A stretch of 64,000 bases of DNA from Oenanthe sinensis (Eukaryota > Streptophyta > Magnoliopsida > Apiales > Apiaceae), in NCBI GenBank assembly GCA_028671895.1, contig CM053801.1, positions 39,622,836 through 39,686,835 of the forward strand, written 5' to 3'. The notes below the pieces were generated by a model. It saw nothing but the letters and a program-made list of their open reading frames with translations, was not told the DNA's origin and did no database searches. Shown here one piece after another: positions 46,001-56,529 of the stretch. The position numbers were made by a program, and so were the translations under genes. Each line of letters starts with the position of its first letter. Position 1 is the stretch's first letter.

Positions 46001-49000
46001 TTCACTTAAACTACATATTAAGTGATTCCATTAATATTAGCATTAAACAATCAGAAGTAAATAAAATTACGACTAACTACCATTAACTGGTATAAGTCAA
46101 TAACCTTACATACAACTAATGAAAACATATAAATACTTATGCTGAAACACTTAACATATAGCATGAATAACATACAACAGCATGAAGTATAAAGTTCTGG
46201 ATATACATTGACTATACAAGGAGATGCTACATTGTTAGGTTTCTAATGGTCATGTAAGGTCCTGGGAGCTCCTAATTTATCACATAGATATAATATCGGG
46301 TCCCGGGTAAACACAATCCAAACATTAACCAGAGCCTAAAGAAAATAGACATCTAAATAGCATGAACACTCTATTAACATTGCATTTAGATAAGTCAATA
46401 CTAGACTAGAGTGACATACCTTAGTCAATGAAGCTTTACTGGTGTATGATCGTTGAATAACCAATTACTCCCTTTTTGAGTCCAAGAGATCGAACGTTTA
46501 CTCCTTTTGAGATCGAACATTTACTCTATTTGGACAGGAATAACCCTCCAGTTACCAGTTGACATTGTTCCTCGAAGCAATGCCACGCTCATCCAGAAGG
46601 AAACTGCATTACCTTCAACACCCAAATATTTCCTTGTAGATATTGGTCTTGGCAGCAGCTTCACTAAACTCAGCACTCTAGAAACCAGTAGTCTTGACAC
46701 TAGCAGAGTAGAACCTTCAGAATTTTCGAACTACCCTTCAACTTCTGTATCACTACCAAGTCTTCATGTGGATTGATTCCTTGTGCTAAGTGTATCTGCC
46801 TCTGGTTCAATTGAGTTAGTTCCTTGATTCAAACCCTACTCAATCTTGATTAGTTAGTGCATCTTCAATCTTCATTGAATTCACTCAGAAAAACCAATGA
46901 AATACTCTTATACATGCACGGCACTACCAATCACTACTCTACTACCCAGATTCATCAAGAACTGACTCTAGGAAATGTTGTTACACAAAACCCTTTGTCA
47001 TGACAGATGTGTCCTTAATGTTTCCTTAGATTTTCAGTGGGTAGAGTAGTTTTCTTCAAATATGATTGAGATCATCTTGCATTATCTTTAAATTATTAAT
47101 TTCCTTTCTAATATGCAATCACTCAATCTGGATCACTCAGTGCTCCTAAGAATCTCAACTCTTACTCAATGAGCACTGCTAGCCTTTGAACATCAAACAC
47201 GACTAGTTGATCCAACTTACTGATGCTCCCCCTGTGATGCTGCTTGCAGCTTTTCTTCATCTGGTGTCATCTGATCTTGAGCCCTAAACAGGATGGCAAC
47301 CTTTAGAAATTCAGAGCTAAAATCAAACGAATGCTAGGGAGCTTAATGATGTTGTTCACTGCATCTAGATCATCTTAAATCAATCACAGACTCTGTGTAA
47401 GCTCTTAACTCCAAATAAGATAGCCTTCCATCACACCATGTGACTTCAGGCATGATTAATCTTACTTGATGTCTTCTCTTTACATTTGCTGATTAGACTT
47501 GCTGTGTCAACTGATTCAGCCGTAGTGAATAGGAAACCTTAAGTCTATCCATTATCCTTGTAATTTCACTCAAGGTCTGGATTTCCCTATTAACTCCTCC
47601 ATTTGGTCATGAAGTCCGGAAACTGAACATTACTCTAGAATGCTCCTTTCAGTGCAGACATAACATAGAACTTCGTTCGTCAACAAATTTCATTACCTGC
47701 CCTCAAAGTGTTCTTACAGTAATCTGCCTAATCCTTTGAATGTGATTAATCACTGAGATGCTTCATCTATCGAATGCATGAACAAACACCAAAACTAAAC
47801 AGGGTAGCCTTTGACTTGACTTCCCTTCAACTGACATACTTCACTAATGTCCTTCTTAAAAGAATTTCATTAGAAGTAGTCCTTTCTCACCAACTTCATC
47901 TTTACCGTCGAATCCGTTATCTTGATAAACCAAGTATTAGTTGATAAACCAAGTGTGAGAGCATCACTTGTTGTTGTAGCTAACTCCATTCTGATAAACT
48001 TCAACGAATAGTTGACTTCATCATAAGCATTACATTTCGTGTCAGCAACAACTTCACTTCCAGTAGAGTGAGCTTCTATTTCTCTTGACCCCGATCTATA
48101 TTGTTCATCCTCGAACTGATACTAGGAAACCCTTCGCAAATAATTCCCTAGGTCTTCATTAATGTTGTGCTTCAGATCATTCAAGAAAAATTGGTATCCT
48201 TGCTTAACCATTTGAATACCAGAGCAAAAGTAGTTACATGCCTCGAACATGAAAATGTCAGAGATATATAACTTGTACATGTTGAAAGATACTCTGCATT
48301 CACAAATGATTAAGACATGTGGTCCTCAATTTGATTGAGTCCAAGGGTTAGAGATATTTCTAAACATAGTTAACAACAAAGCATTCAAGTTCAACATGCT
48401 CATTCTTATCTGACTGATCACTCCTCATCTATATCAGCCTTAACAAGTAGTCTTGGCTATGAGCTCAGTGATCCCAACCTAACTTAAGGTGGACTAGCAG
48501 TCTATAAGAATCATGTCGTACATATATGTAGTCATAGAAGAATCAATCACTCATATTCCTAATTCTTCTAAATCACCTTTGTTGTTCACTTTAACATTAT
48601 ATTATCTCTAATTACCTGAGTCAGTTTAAATTTAAAAAAAATTAATTCATGGTTTATTATACTGACCCCTAGGCAATTCCCAAAATAAAAATAAACTCAT
48701 CTTAACAAGCACATGATCAGATATAGCATTTAACACAACTATGCGAGTATAAGCAGATTATAGACAATGTAAACATCAAGGCACTTAACATGCAACACAT
48801 ACTCTTTCTGGTAAATGCACCCTTACAATTACCTAAGACTCTATATGTTAACATGATCAATTATCGTGAAGCAAGCATTAAATCACATAAGATCTAATCA
48901 TGAAGTCAAATACTGATAAACAAGCAACACTAACAAACTAGCATATGTTATCTAATTTATATAGAAATCAAGGTGAGACATGCATTACATCAATCTTATA

Positions 49001-50335
49001 ATATAATGCAGTTCAACACTTAATATTTCTATAATTGAATCAAACAAGTATAACTAGTTAGAGTGTTTACCTGAACGATGATTAGCATTCCATCTCCAGT
49101 GATAATCAATTGATCCCAATCAATTTCCATTCCACTGACACTCATGGAAGTATCCTTGCATTTGACCTCAATAACCAATGATGTTCCTGCTTCAACCCAA
49201 ATTGATACCTGATTGTTCTGCTTAAAGACCCCGACATAGAATGTCTCATGTTCTGCTTGAAAAGATCACTCTTCTTTGTATGTGTAGCAATAACCCCTTG
49301 ATTATCATATGTCAGTGATAATCAAACCTTGTGTATTTCTGCCACTGATGTCCTTTAACCAAATCTTCAATTGTTGTTTTGGTTCTTGACAGATAAACTG
49401 AATTTCTTTTCAAATCCCAGACCTTCAGATATTGATTCAAAAACCACTGATCGAAGACTCTTCCCTAAACGAACTAATTCCCTTTCAATAACCAGAAAGT
49501 CCACTAAGTAGACCGATGTAGAAATACATCTCCAATGGTAAGATCAGGTCTCAACTCCATTAGAATGTTCTTCAGTCAGTTCGTTTGTCCTCAACGAACG
49601 AAGAATCAACTCCTGTTGTTTCGTTTAATAAAACATTTTGTTCAAACAGAAGTATTTAATTTCTTAGGAATTTAAACAACCAAAATAAGTTGAAAATATA
49701 TTTTTGATAAATAATAATAAACTTTTCAATTTCAAATTATAAATAAGATAAAATAATTCGAAAATGAAATTTGATATAGAAATAATAAATTTTCCAAGCT
49801 ATATAAAGTAGACCTGAAAAAGAAATTATTTCAACCAAGGTTAATTTCCAAATAATTTTATATAATTTATAATCTAGAACAGTTCAAATTATAATTAAAA
49901 TAAAACAATTCGAAAACATAATTTTGATATGGAAATAATAAATTTTTCAAGTCATCTAAGATATTCCTGAAAAATAAATTATTGCAACCAAAATAATTTT
50001 TCAAAGAGTTTTATAAGATTTATAATTAAAACTATATAAAAAATAAATTATTAAAACTCAAAAATAATTCTCAAAATATTTTCAAGAAATTTGAACTCAA
50101 AAGAAATTAAATTGGGTTTTAAAAAGATCAAATTAATAAAATCCTTAAATAAGAATATTAAGAATATAAAATATTTGACTCTAAAATTTAAAAGAAAATA
50201 AAATATTTTCAAGATATAAAATAACCTTGAGAAATAAATTATTTAAATTTAAAAATTATTTTCAAAATATTTCATATAATTAAATTCAAAATTTAATTAT
50301 TAAATTAATTATTAAATCAGCCACCCAGATGATGC
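43061..50335 (-). other. Element E non-coding interior
   Basis: About 7.3 kb without recognisable genes; the longest ORFs (about 60-124 codons) have no domain and do not resemble gag or pol in the other elements. A 35-bp direct repeat (CTCCCCATATGCAAATCC...) lies at 43708 and 43783. The part from 49640 to 50335 is very AT-rich. Confidence 0.75.
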
Positions 50336-50700
50336 CATGTGTCAACTTCCAGAATTTTCTACTTGGCTCCAAGTCGAATATTTGTACTTAGAAAAATTTT
50401 CAGCTTCCAAAATATTCTACTTGGGCTCAAGTCGAAACTCAAGTCGAAATTTTGTACTTAGAAAAATTTTCAGCTTCCAAAATATTCTACTTGAGCTCAA
50501 GTCGAAACTCAAGTCGAAATTTTGTACTTAGAAAAATTTTCAGCTTCCAAAATATTCTACTTGGGCTCAAGTCGAAACTCAAGTCGAAATTTTGTACTTA
50601 GAAAAATTTTCAGCTTCCAAAATATTCTACTTGACTCCAAGTCGAAACTCAAGTCGAAATTTTGTACTTAGAAAAATTTCCAGCTTCCAAAATATTCAAC
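50336..50700. repeat. 70-bp tandem repeat array in element E
   Basis: CAGCTTCCAAAATATTCTAC recurs at 50401, 50471, 50541 and 50611, with a changed copy at 50681, so the unit is 70 bp. Each unit holds AAGTCGAAACTCAAGTCGAA and GTACTTAGAAAAATTTTC. Confidence 0.96.
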
Positions 50701-51826
50701 TTAGGCTCTATCTAGAACATTAAGTAGAACTTCTGACTTAGAAAATATTTCTAACTCCAGAATTTCTACTTAGGTTCTATCTAGAACATCAAGTAGAATT
50801 TCTACATAGAAATGTTCTACTTAGGCTCTATGTAGAACATTAAGTAGAACTTCTGACTTAGAAAATATTTCTAACTCCAGAATTTCTACTTAGGTTCTAT
50901 CTAGAACATCAAGTAGAATTTCTACATAGAAATGTTCTACTTAGGCTCTATGTAGAACATTAAGTAGAACTTCTGACTTAGAAAATATTTCTAACTCCAG
51001 AATTTCTACTTAGGTTCTATCTAGAACATCAAGTAGAATTTCTACATAGAAATATTCTACTTAGGCTCTATGTAGAACATTAAGTAGAACTTCTGACTTA
51101 GAAAATATTTCTAACTCCAGAATTTCTACTTAGGTTCTATCTAGAACATCAAGTAGAATTTCTACATAGAAATGTTCTACTTAGGCTCTATGTAGAACAT
51201 TAAGTAGAACTTCTGACTTAGAAAATATTTCTAACTCCAGAATTTCTACTTAGGTTCTATCTAGAACATCAAGTAGAATTTCTACATAGAAATGTTCTAC
51301 TTAGGCTCTATGTAGAACATTAAGTAGAACTTCTGACTTAGAAAATATTTCTAACTCCAGAATTTCTACTTAGGTTCTATCTAGAACATCAAGTAGAATT
51401 TCTACATAGAAATGTTCTACTTAGGCTCTATGTAGAACATTAAGTAGAACTTCTGACTTAGAAAATATTTCTAACTCCAGAATTTCTACTTAGGTTCTAT
51501 CTAGAACATCAAGTAGAATTTCTATATAGAAATGTTCTACTTAGGCTCTATGTAGAACATTAAGTAGAACTTCTGACTTAGAAAATATTTCTAACTCCAG
51601 AATTTCTACTTAGGTTCTATCTAGAACATCAAGTAGAATTTCTACATAGAAATGTTCTACTTAGGCTCTATGTAGAACATTAAGTAGAACTTCTGACTTA
51701 GAAAATATTTCTAACTCCAGAATTTCTACTTAGGTTCTATCTAGAACATCAAGTAGAATTTCTACATAGAAATGTTCTACTTAGGCTCTATGTAGAACAT
51801 TAAGTAGAACTTCTGACTTAGAAAAT
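50701..51826. repeat. 120-bp tandem repeat array in element E
   Basis: TTAGGCTCTATGTAGAACAT recurs every 120 bp from 50821 to 51781 (nine times), with a first variant at 50701. Copies are almost identical. Each unit carries opposed TTCTACTTAGG and TTAAGTAGAA arms and CTATCTAGAACATC, so it can fold on itself. Confidence 0.97.
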
Positions 51827-52030
51827 TTTTCCACTTCCAGAATTTCTACTTGGCTCTAAGTAGAAACTTATCTAGAATTTCTAGATAGGAATTTCTACTT
51901 AGGCTCTATCTAGAACTTTAAGTAGAACTTCTGACTTAGAAAATTTTTCCACTTCCAGAATTTCTACTTGGCTCTAAGTAGAAACTTATCTAGAATTTCT
52001 ACATAGGAATGTTCTACTTAGCCATCTAGA
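51827..52030. repeat. Diverged 119-bp repeat at the leader end of element E
   Basis: CACTTCCAGAATTTCTACTTG-type units start near 51830 and 51949. They are related to the 120-bp array and reach to about 125 bp from the PBS. Confidence 0.85.
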
Positions 52031-52153
52031 ACGTTTTGTACTTAGAAAAATTCCGGGCTTCAGAAAAAATTCTGGATGCCCAGTGAACCAATTGTACCCT
52101 CTTTAATCTCAAAAAATAAAAATAGATCCAATCGATTTGTATGTCAATCGAGT

Positions 52154-52168
52154 AGCTTTGATACCAAT
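52154..52168 (-). promoter_or_regulatory. Element E primer binding site
   Basis: Minus strand ATTGGTATCAAAGCT directly after the 5' LTR; tRNA-iMet type. Confidence 0.94.
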
Positions 52169-53624
52169 TGTTAGGTCCTGGAGATCGTAGAGGGGGGGTG
52201 AATACGATTCCCAAATAAAAATCTGACTTTTATTTATTTTTGGGACAACATAAAAATCACTTTGGTTCAAACCCAGGTACTGTTCATCATCTTCTTCAAC
52301 CTCAAGAACACCATTAAAATAACCAAGATAATGAACGGTAAATCATCCAAAACACACAACACAACAAGATCCAAGAATATAACTTTATATTCATTGAAGT
52401 GGGGTAGATGCTACAACAAGTTCAAGAACAAAAGCTCAAGAACACAACAAAGAAATGATTTTTGTCTCCTCTAAAAATATTACAAATTCTAGATCTAGGA
52501 GACAAAAATCAAACCTATCTTCTAAACAAGATTTAGCAATGTTTACAATAGAAGAATAGATGAGTGGTATGATAAAGAAAATCATGGCTCTAAAATATGC
52601 AAGATCTAGTTCGGCCATGGGGGAGAGAAAAATAATTCTTTTTCTCTCTCCCCTTTTCTCTTCTCATCCGGATGCACTACATACTGATTAAGACTTGGGT
52701 TTCTTCTTTATATATTGAAAAAGGTGTTGTTTTTTATTTTTCCACCTTTTTCTCTTGTTCTCCCAAATCATATCTTCCAAGTCATGTGCCAAGCATGCCT
52801 TTGGAAATATTTAATATAAAAGTAATATTTAATAAATATATAAAATATAAATAAAGAATATCTTTATTTATAAAATATATAAATAATTAAATAATTACTT
52901 TATTTAATTAAATTAAATATTTCCATTCCACTCTTCAATTTGTGTAGACTTCCTTATCCAAATACTTGGCCCCGTATACGTGACTCCACCACGTCCAAGT
53001 ATTTGGCCTTCTAATCTGTGAAGCTTTAGTAAGATCCAATCAGGTTGTGCCGTCTGTCTCTTATCCATTAGGCTGACATTTCTCCAACACTGATTTACCA
53101 CCTTTGTTGATCCTCCACATGACTCAAGAAAACCAACAACTTTAGAATGATTAAAATCATATTAACCGACGAGAGCTTGCCTCCAATGTCCTGACACTTG
53201 ATGCAACGGTCTGGTTCATAAGTGACTAGTCTTGATAGGGGCTCTTGATTCCGAACATGATTCCACATTCTTCTTTGCAAACCTTACTTGTTGCTTCGAT
53301 TGTAATGCACTAAAATCGTCATAGACTAAGACAATCTTTTGTAGCTTCCACATCCTTGAATAGATGTCAACATCTTTTATTCTCCACTGAGGCATGAACA
53401 TGTTAATGAACTTCTTCCAGTGAGCTTCAAGTCTGTAGATGATCCTTTGATACTTTGTCTTAACTGAACTCTGTGATCCAAGATTTCTGTGCACCTGCAT
53501 ATTATTTCATGTCCTGTTCTATTGTTGAGTTATCATCAACCATTACATAGAGATTACATTTAGCATTCCTAGTACACATGAAAGTGCAGTGAGTTACTTC
53601 CCTTCACTCCTATCTCCCCTTTCA
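52169..53624 (-). repeat. Element E 5' LTR
   Basis: Copy of 40348-41803 at a constant offset of 11821 bp; TATA box at 52706-52714. Confidence 0.95.
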
Positions 53625-54914
53625 GCATTGGAGAAAAGAGTGACTGCTATAGAGCAGAACATGGACTTAATTTTGAAGAATCAAGTCAACCAAATCAATC
53701 TTCTGAACCAACTTTTGGAAAATCCTCTTATTTCTGCCTCAATGGCATAACCAGTTGCTGATAACAAAAAGAGGGAGAAGTCTGAAGATAGGAGAAAGGT
53801 TAAAGCTGTAATCAAGAATATAGAGTCTGTCATCCAAAGGAAAGATGCAAAGCAGACATTGACTCAACAAATTGTGCAGCAATTTGATTCTATTGTTAGC
53901 AAAAACAAGGAAATTGATGCACATGAGCCAATTGCCATAATGCCAGAAACTCTTGGGAAAGGATAAATAAAGGTAGATAAAGGTAGCTCACAAACTGGTG
54001 ACAGAAAAGGTAAATGGATTGCTAAAGAAGAAGACAAGAAGAAGAAAATTTCTGCCATGAGTGAAGGAGAGAAGCTATTGGGCAAAGCAATAGTTGTTGG
54101 CATAAAAGAAAGGGAACAACAAGTAATGGCACAAAAAGATCTAGCCATTCAACTGCAAAAACAATTTGATGAGGAGGACAGGCTAATTAGGGAAGCTAGA
54201 AGAAGAGAAGGTAAATAGAGTCCTAGAATGAAACAAAGGGCAAACAAGCCTATGGATGAACCAAAATCTTCTGGAGTCAAAAGAAAGCTTGTTGTTTCTG
54301 AAGAAGAGAAGCCAAAAGAGGTGAAACTTGAAAGTCAAGCATCTGGGAGTGGTCAAGCCAAAGAAATATAAGTGTTCAAACCCAAATCTGAGAATTTTGT
54401 GCCAATCAAGGTTGAAGGAATGATTGTAGTAAAAGGACAAAGGAAGATGGATGTTGATCTGCTTCACTTTGAGTATGAAGATGGATCACATTTAACTTTC
54501 ACATTTAATCAAGTCTTGGACCAAGGATATGGCATCTAAAGGAAAATCTACAATATGCTCAACAAAAAGTATTATCTAACTGAAGAGCTAGGAAAGGCCA
54601 TTCTTGAGAAGATGAAGAAGATAAGGGAAACACCTATTCAAGAAGAAAAGGATGACATAATCAAAATTTGGAAAGGAAGGAAGGTACTTCATGAACCATT
54701 CTACATGATGATATACAAGGACAGGGAAGGCAGAGAAAAATGCAATGATATTTGTCAGGAAATAGACAAACTGCCCAATCTGGAATTGAACCATCTTGCA
54801 AGCCAATTGGACTACAGGGTTGAGGATGAGAAGATTCTGAAGGGATCCCTATTCAGGAAGATGAAAGAAAATGAAGGCAAGATGAATGAGTCAAGGGGAA
54901 GAAGAAGAAGATAG
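53625..54914 (+). pseudogene. Element C ORF3, C-terminal part
   Basis: The frame begins in the GCATT duplication and is continuous to 54914 apart from stops at 53748, 53964, 54216, 54369 and 54537. It starts with a coiled-coil-like heptad stretch (EKRVTAIEQNMDLIL) and continues Lys/Glu-rich. The last 120 codons (54555-54914) look globular (YYLTEELGKAILEKMKKI, PFYMMIYKDREGREKC) and end in an Arg cluster. With the other parts, ORF3 is over 1200 codons. No known enzyme motif seen. Confidence 0.78.
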
Positions 54915-55079
54915 AAGATTCAATATCAAACATCAAAATTATCAGAATTCATCTTTTACTGGTATTTGATTACTCTATCTCAAATTACTTTTGTCAATAT
55001 TATAATTCCTGCTAGAATGAAAATGTTTAAGAGTTTTGTTATCATCAACAGAGAATTTATGCATATTTTACATATTCAT

Positions 55080-55093
55080 AAATAGGGGGAGAT
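55080..55093 (+). promoter_or_regulatory. Element C polypurine tract
   Basis: AAATAGGGGGAGAT(T) directly before the 3' LTR; identical to the PPT of element E. Confidence 0.92.
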
Positions 55094-56301
55094 TGTTAGG
55101 AATTATGTGTTTTGATGATAACAAATTACTTAGAATTACAATAGGGATTTAAAATTCATGTAACTGGTCAATGGATATGTGACTTACAAATATCCATTAA
55201 CTAGGAAACCAGTTATCAGTTGAAGCTTGTTTATCAACTGATAAATTGGATTGCAACATTTTGATTCATGTTTCATTATCAATTGATTGTATTACCTCGA
55301 TGGATTCTATGAAGTAGTCAACTGATGTTATTGACCCAATTAATAGCTTCTCAACGGATGTGAAGAATGGATGATCAATTATAAATATTCTAAGTCATAA
55401 TTCCCACAAGTGAAGTGATCAACTGATATTGGAGTCGATGGATGAAGACACTACTCAACGGATAAAAGACATCAACGGATAAAAGCCATCAACAGATAAA
55501 GGCAGTCAACGAATAAAGGATCATCAATGGATAGGGAGTCGACGAATAACTCAAATATCCATCGATACATCAACTGATCAATGGATATCCTATCCATCGA
55601 AGGATAAGCAAAGAAGAATCAACTGATAAGCTTAATATCATTTATCAGTTGATTAAGGTTTCCCAATTTAGTTAAAGACAAAAGGAATGAGAACTGTGCA
55701 GAAACTGAATCAATGGAAGACAGTCCTGTCAGGATTGTGAAGACTTTCAAGGTAACACAGTCTTCAAGGAATGTATCAAGACAAAGATACTTTCAGGACT
55801 AGACAGGTCCAATGAAGATTGTGAAAGTAACTAATTTCTATTTTCATATAAACATTGTAAAGTGTAATTTATAATGTTTTCTGTCGATAGAAAATAGTAT
55901 GGGAAGAAAACTACTATATAGTGGTTAGTAGTCCATTGTAGCAATATGAGAGTGAAAAATATCAAGAACTCAAGAAGAGAACAGTAGAAGGATAGGCATT
56001 ATTTTTAGTGCTTTTCTAAGTTCAAAAATCACTTTATAAGCAACTTGGTATTTTTATCAAGATTAATTGAAAGCAAAAACATACTAGTGGAAAACCAATC
56101 CACTAGTAATTTTTAACATTGTTTGTTTTGTTTTCAATAATTTAACTATTAAATTCTTAGTTCCATCAGTTTCATATATACACTCAAACACTTTCTTTGA
56201 ACAAACTTAAATCCGCAAGAATTTGACTTAATTCTTAAGTTTGTATTCAACCCCCCCCCCCCCTCATTCTCCAAACTTATTGTACTTAAGGGTAAATAAC
56301 A
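55094..56301 (+). repeat. Element C 3' LTR
   Basis: TGTTAGGAATTATGTG to GGTAAATAACA, 1208 bp. It differs from the 5' LTR at dozens of sites, including inside the TCAACKGATAA motifs. Its poly-C run is about 13 C against 7 in the 5' LTR. GCTAT follows as the right target duplication. Confidence 0.92.
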
Positions 56302-56529
56302 GCTATTGAGTGCAGAAGCAAGGAATCTGGAAAAGTACTCATCACATCAAAGAAAGATTGAATGGATTCCTCAGACTCTGAAGAGGAAACAAACTATGCT
56401 CTCATGGTAAACTCTGATGCTCCCATCCTAAACTCTGGCAAGATTGAAAGGCATATGACTAGGCCTTTTTGTAATAAGTAGATGACAACTCAACTCAAGT
56501 AAGAAAATGAAGTAAGTAATAAATATAGG
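56302..56529 (+). pseudogene. gag: Element D0 gag remainder and deletion scar
   Basis: It begins with the last Cys of the zinc knuckle (IECRSK), then an acidic DSSDSEEE...YALMVNSD block homologous to A gag. Gag homology fades near 56440. Within about 90 bp the IN-RT linker begins, so the gag C-terminus, PR and IN (over 2.5 kb in A) are deleted. Confidence 0.75.

Larger units (their letters stand above)
40348..53624 (-). mobile_element. Element E: 13.3-kb non-coding LTR retrotransposon (LARD), very young
   Basis: LTRs 40348-41803 and 52169-53624 (1456 bp each) look identical. The PPT is beside the left LTR and the PBS beside the right one, so it runs on the minus strand. A perfect GCATT duplication flanks it. 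The 10.4-kb interior has no ORF above about 125 codons and no gag or pol motif that I can find. It must have moved with proteins made elsewhere. LTR blocks are shared with element A. Confidence 0.94.
28334..56301 (+). mobile_element. Element C: Sirevirus-like Ty1-copia element with ORF3, containing S and E
   Basis: 5' LTR 28334-29533, PBS, gag 29594-32100, pol to about 35387, spacer with motif array, ORF3 from 36069 (split by S and E) to 54914, PPT at 55080, 3' LTR 55094-56301. Without S and E the element is about 13.1 kb. The two LTRs differ at dozens of positions (a few percent by eye) and all genes carry stops, so it is an old, dead copy. Confidence 0.92.

Noticed and set aside
50336..52030. 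CRISPR array
   Set aside because: Units are plain tandem repeats with no unique spacers, in plant DNA.
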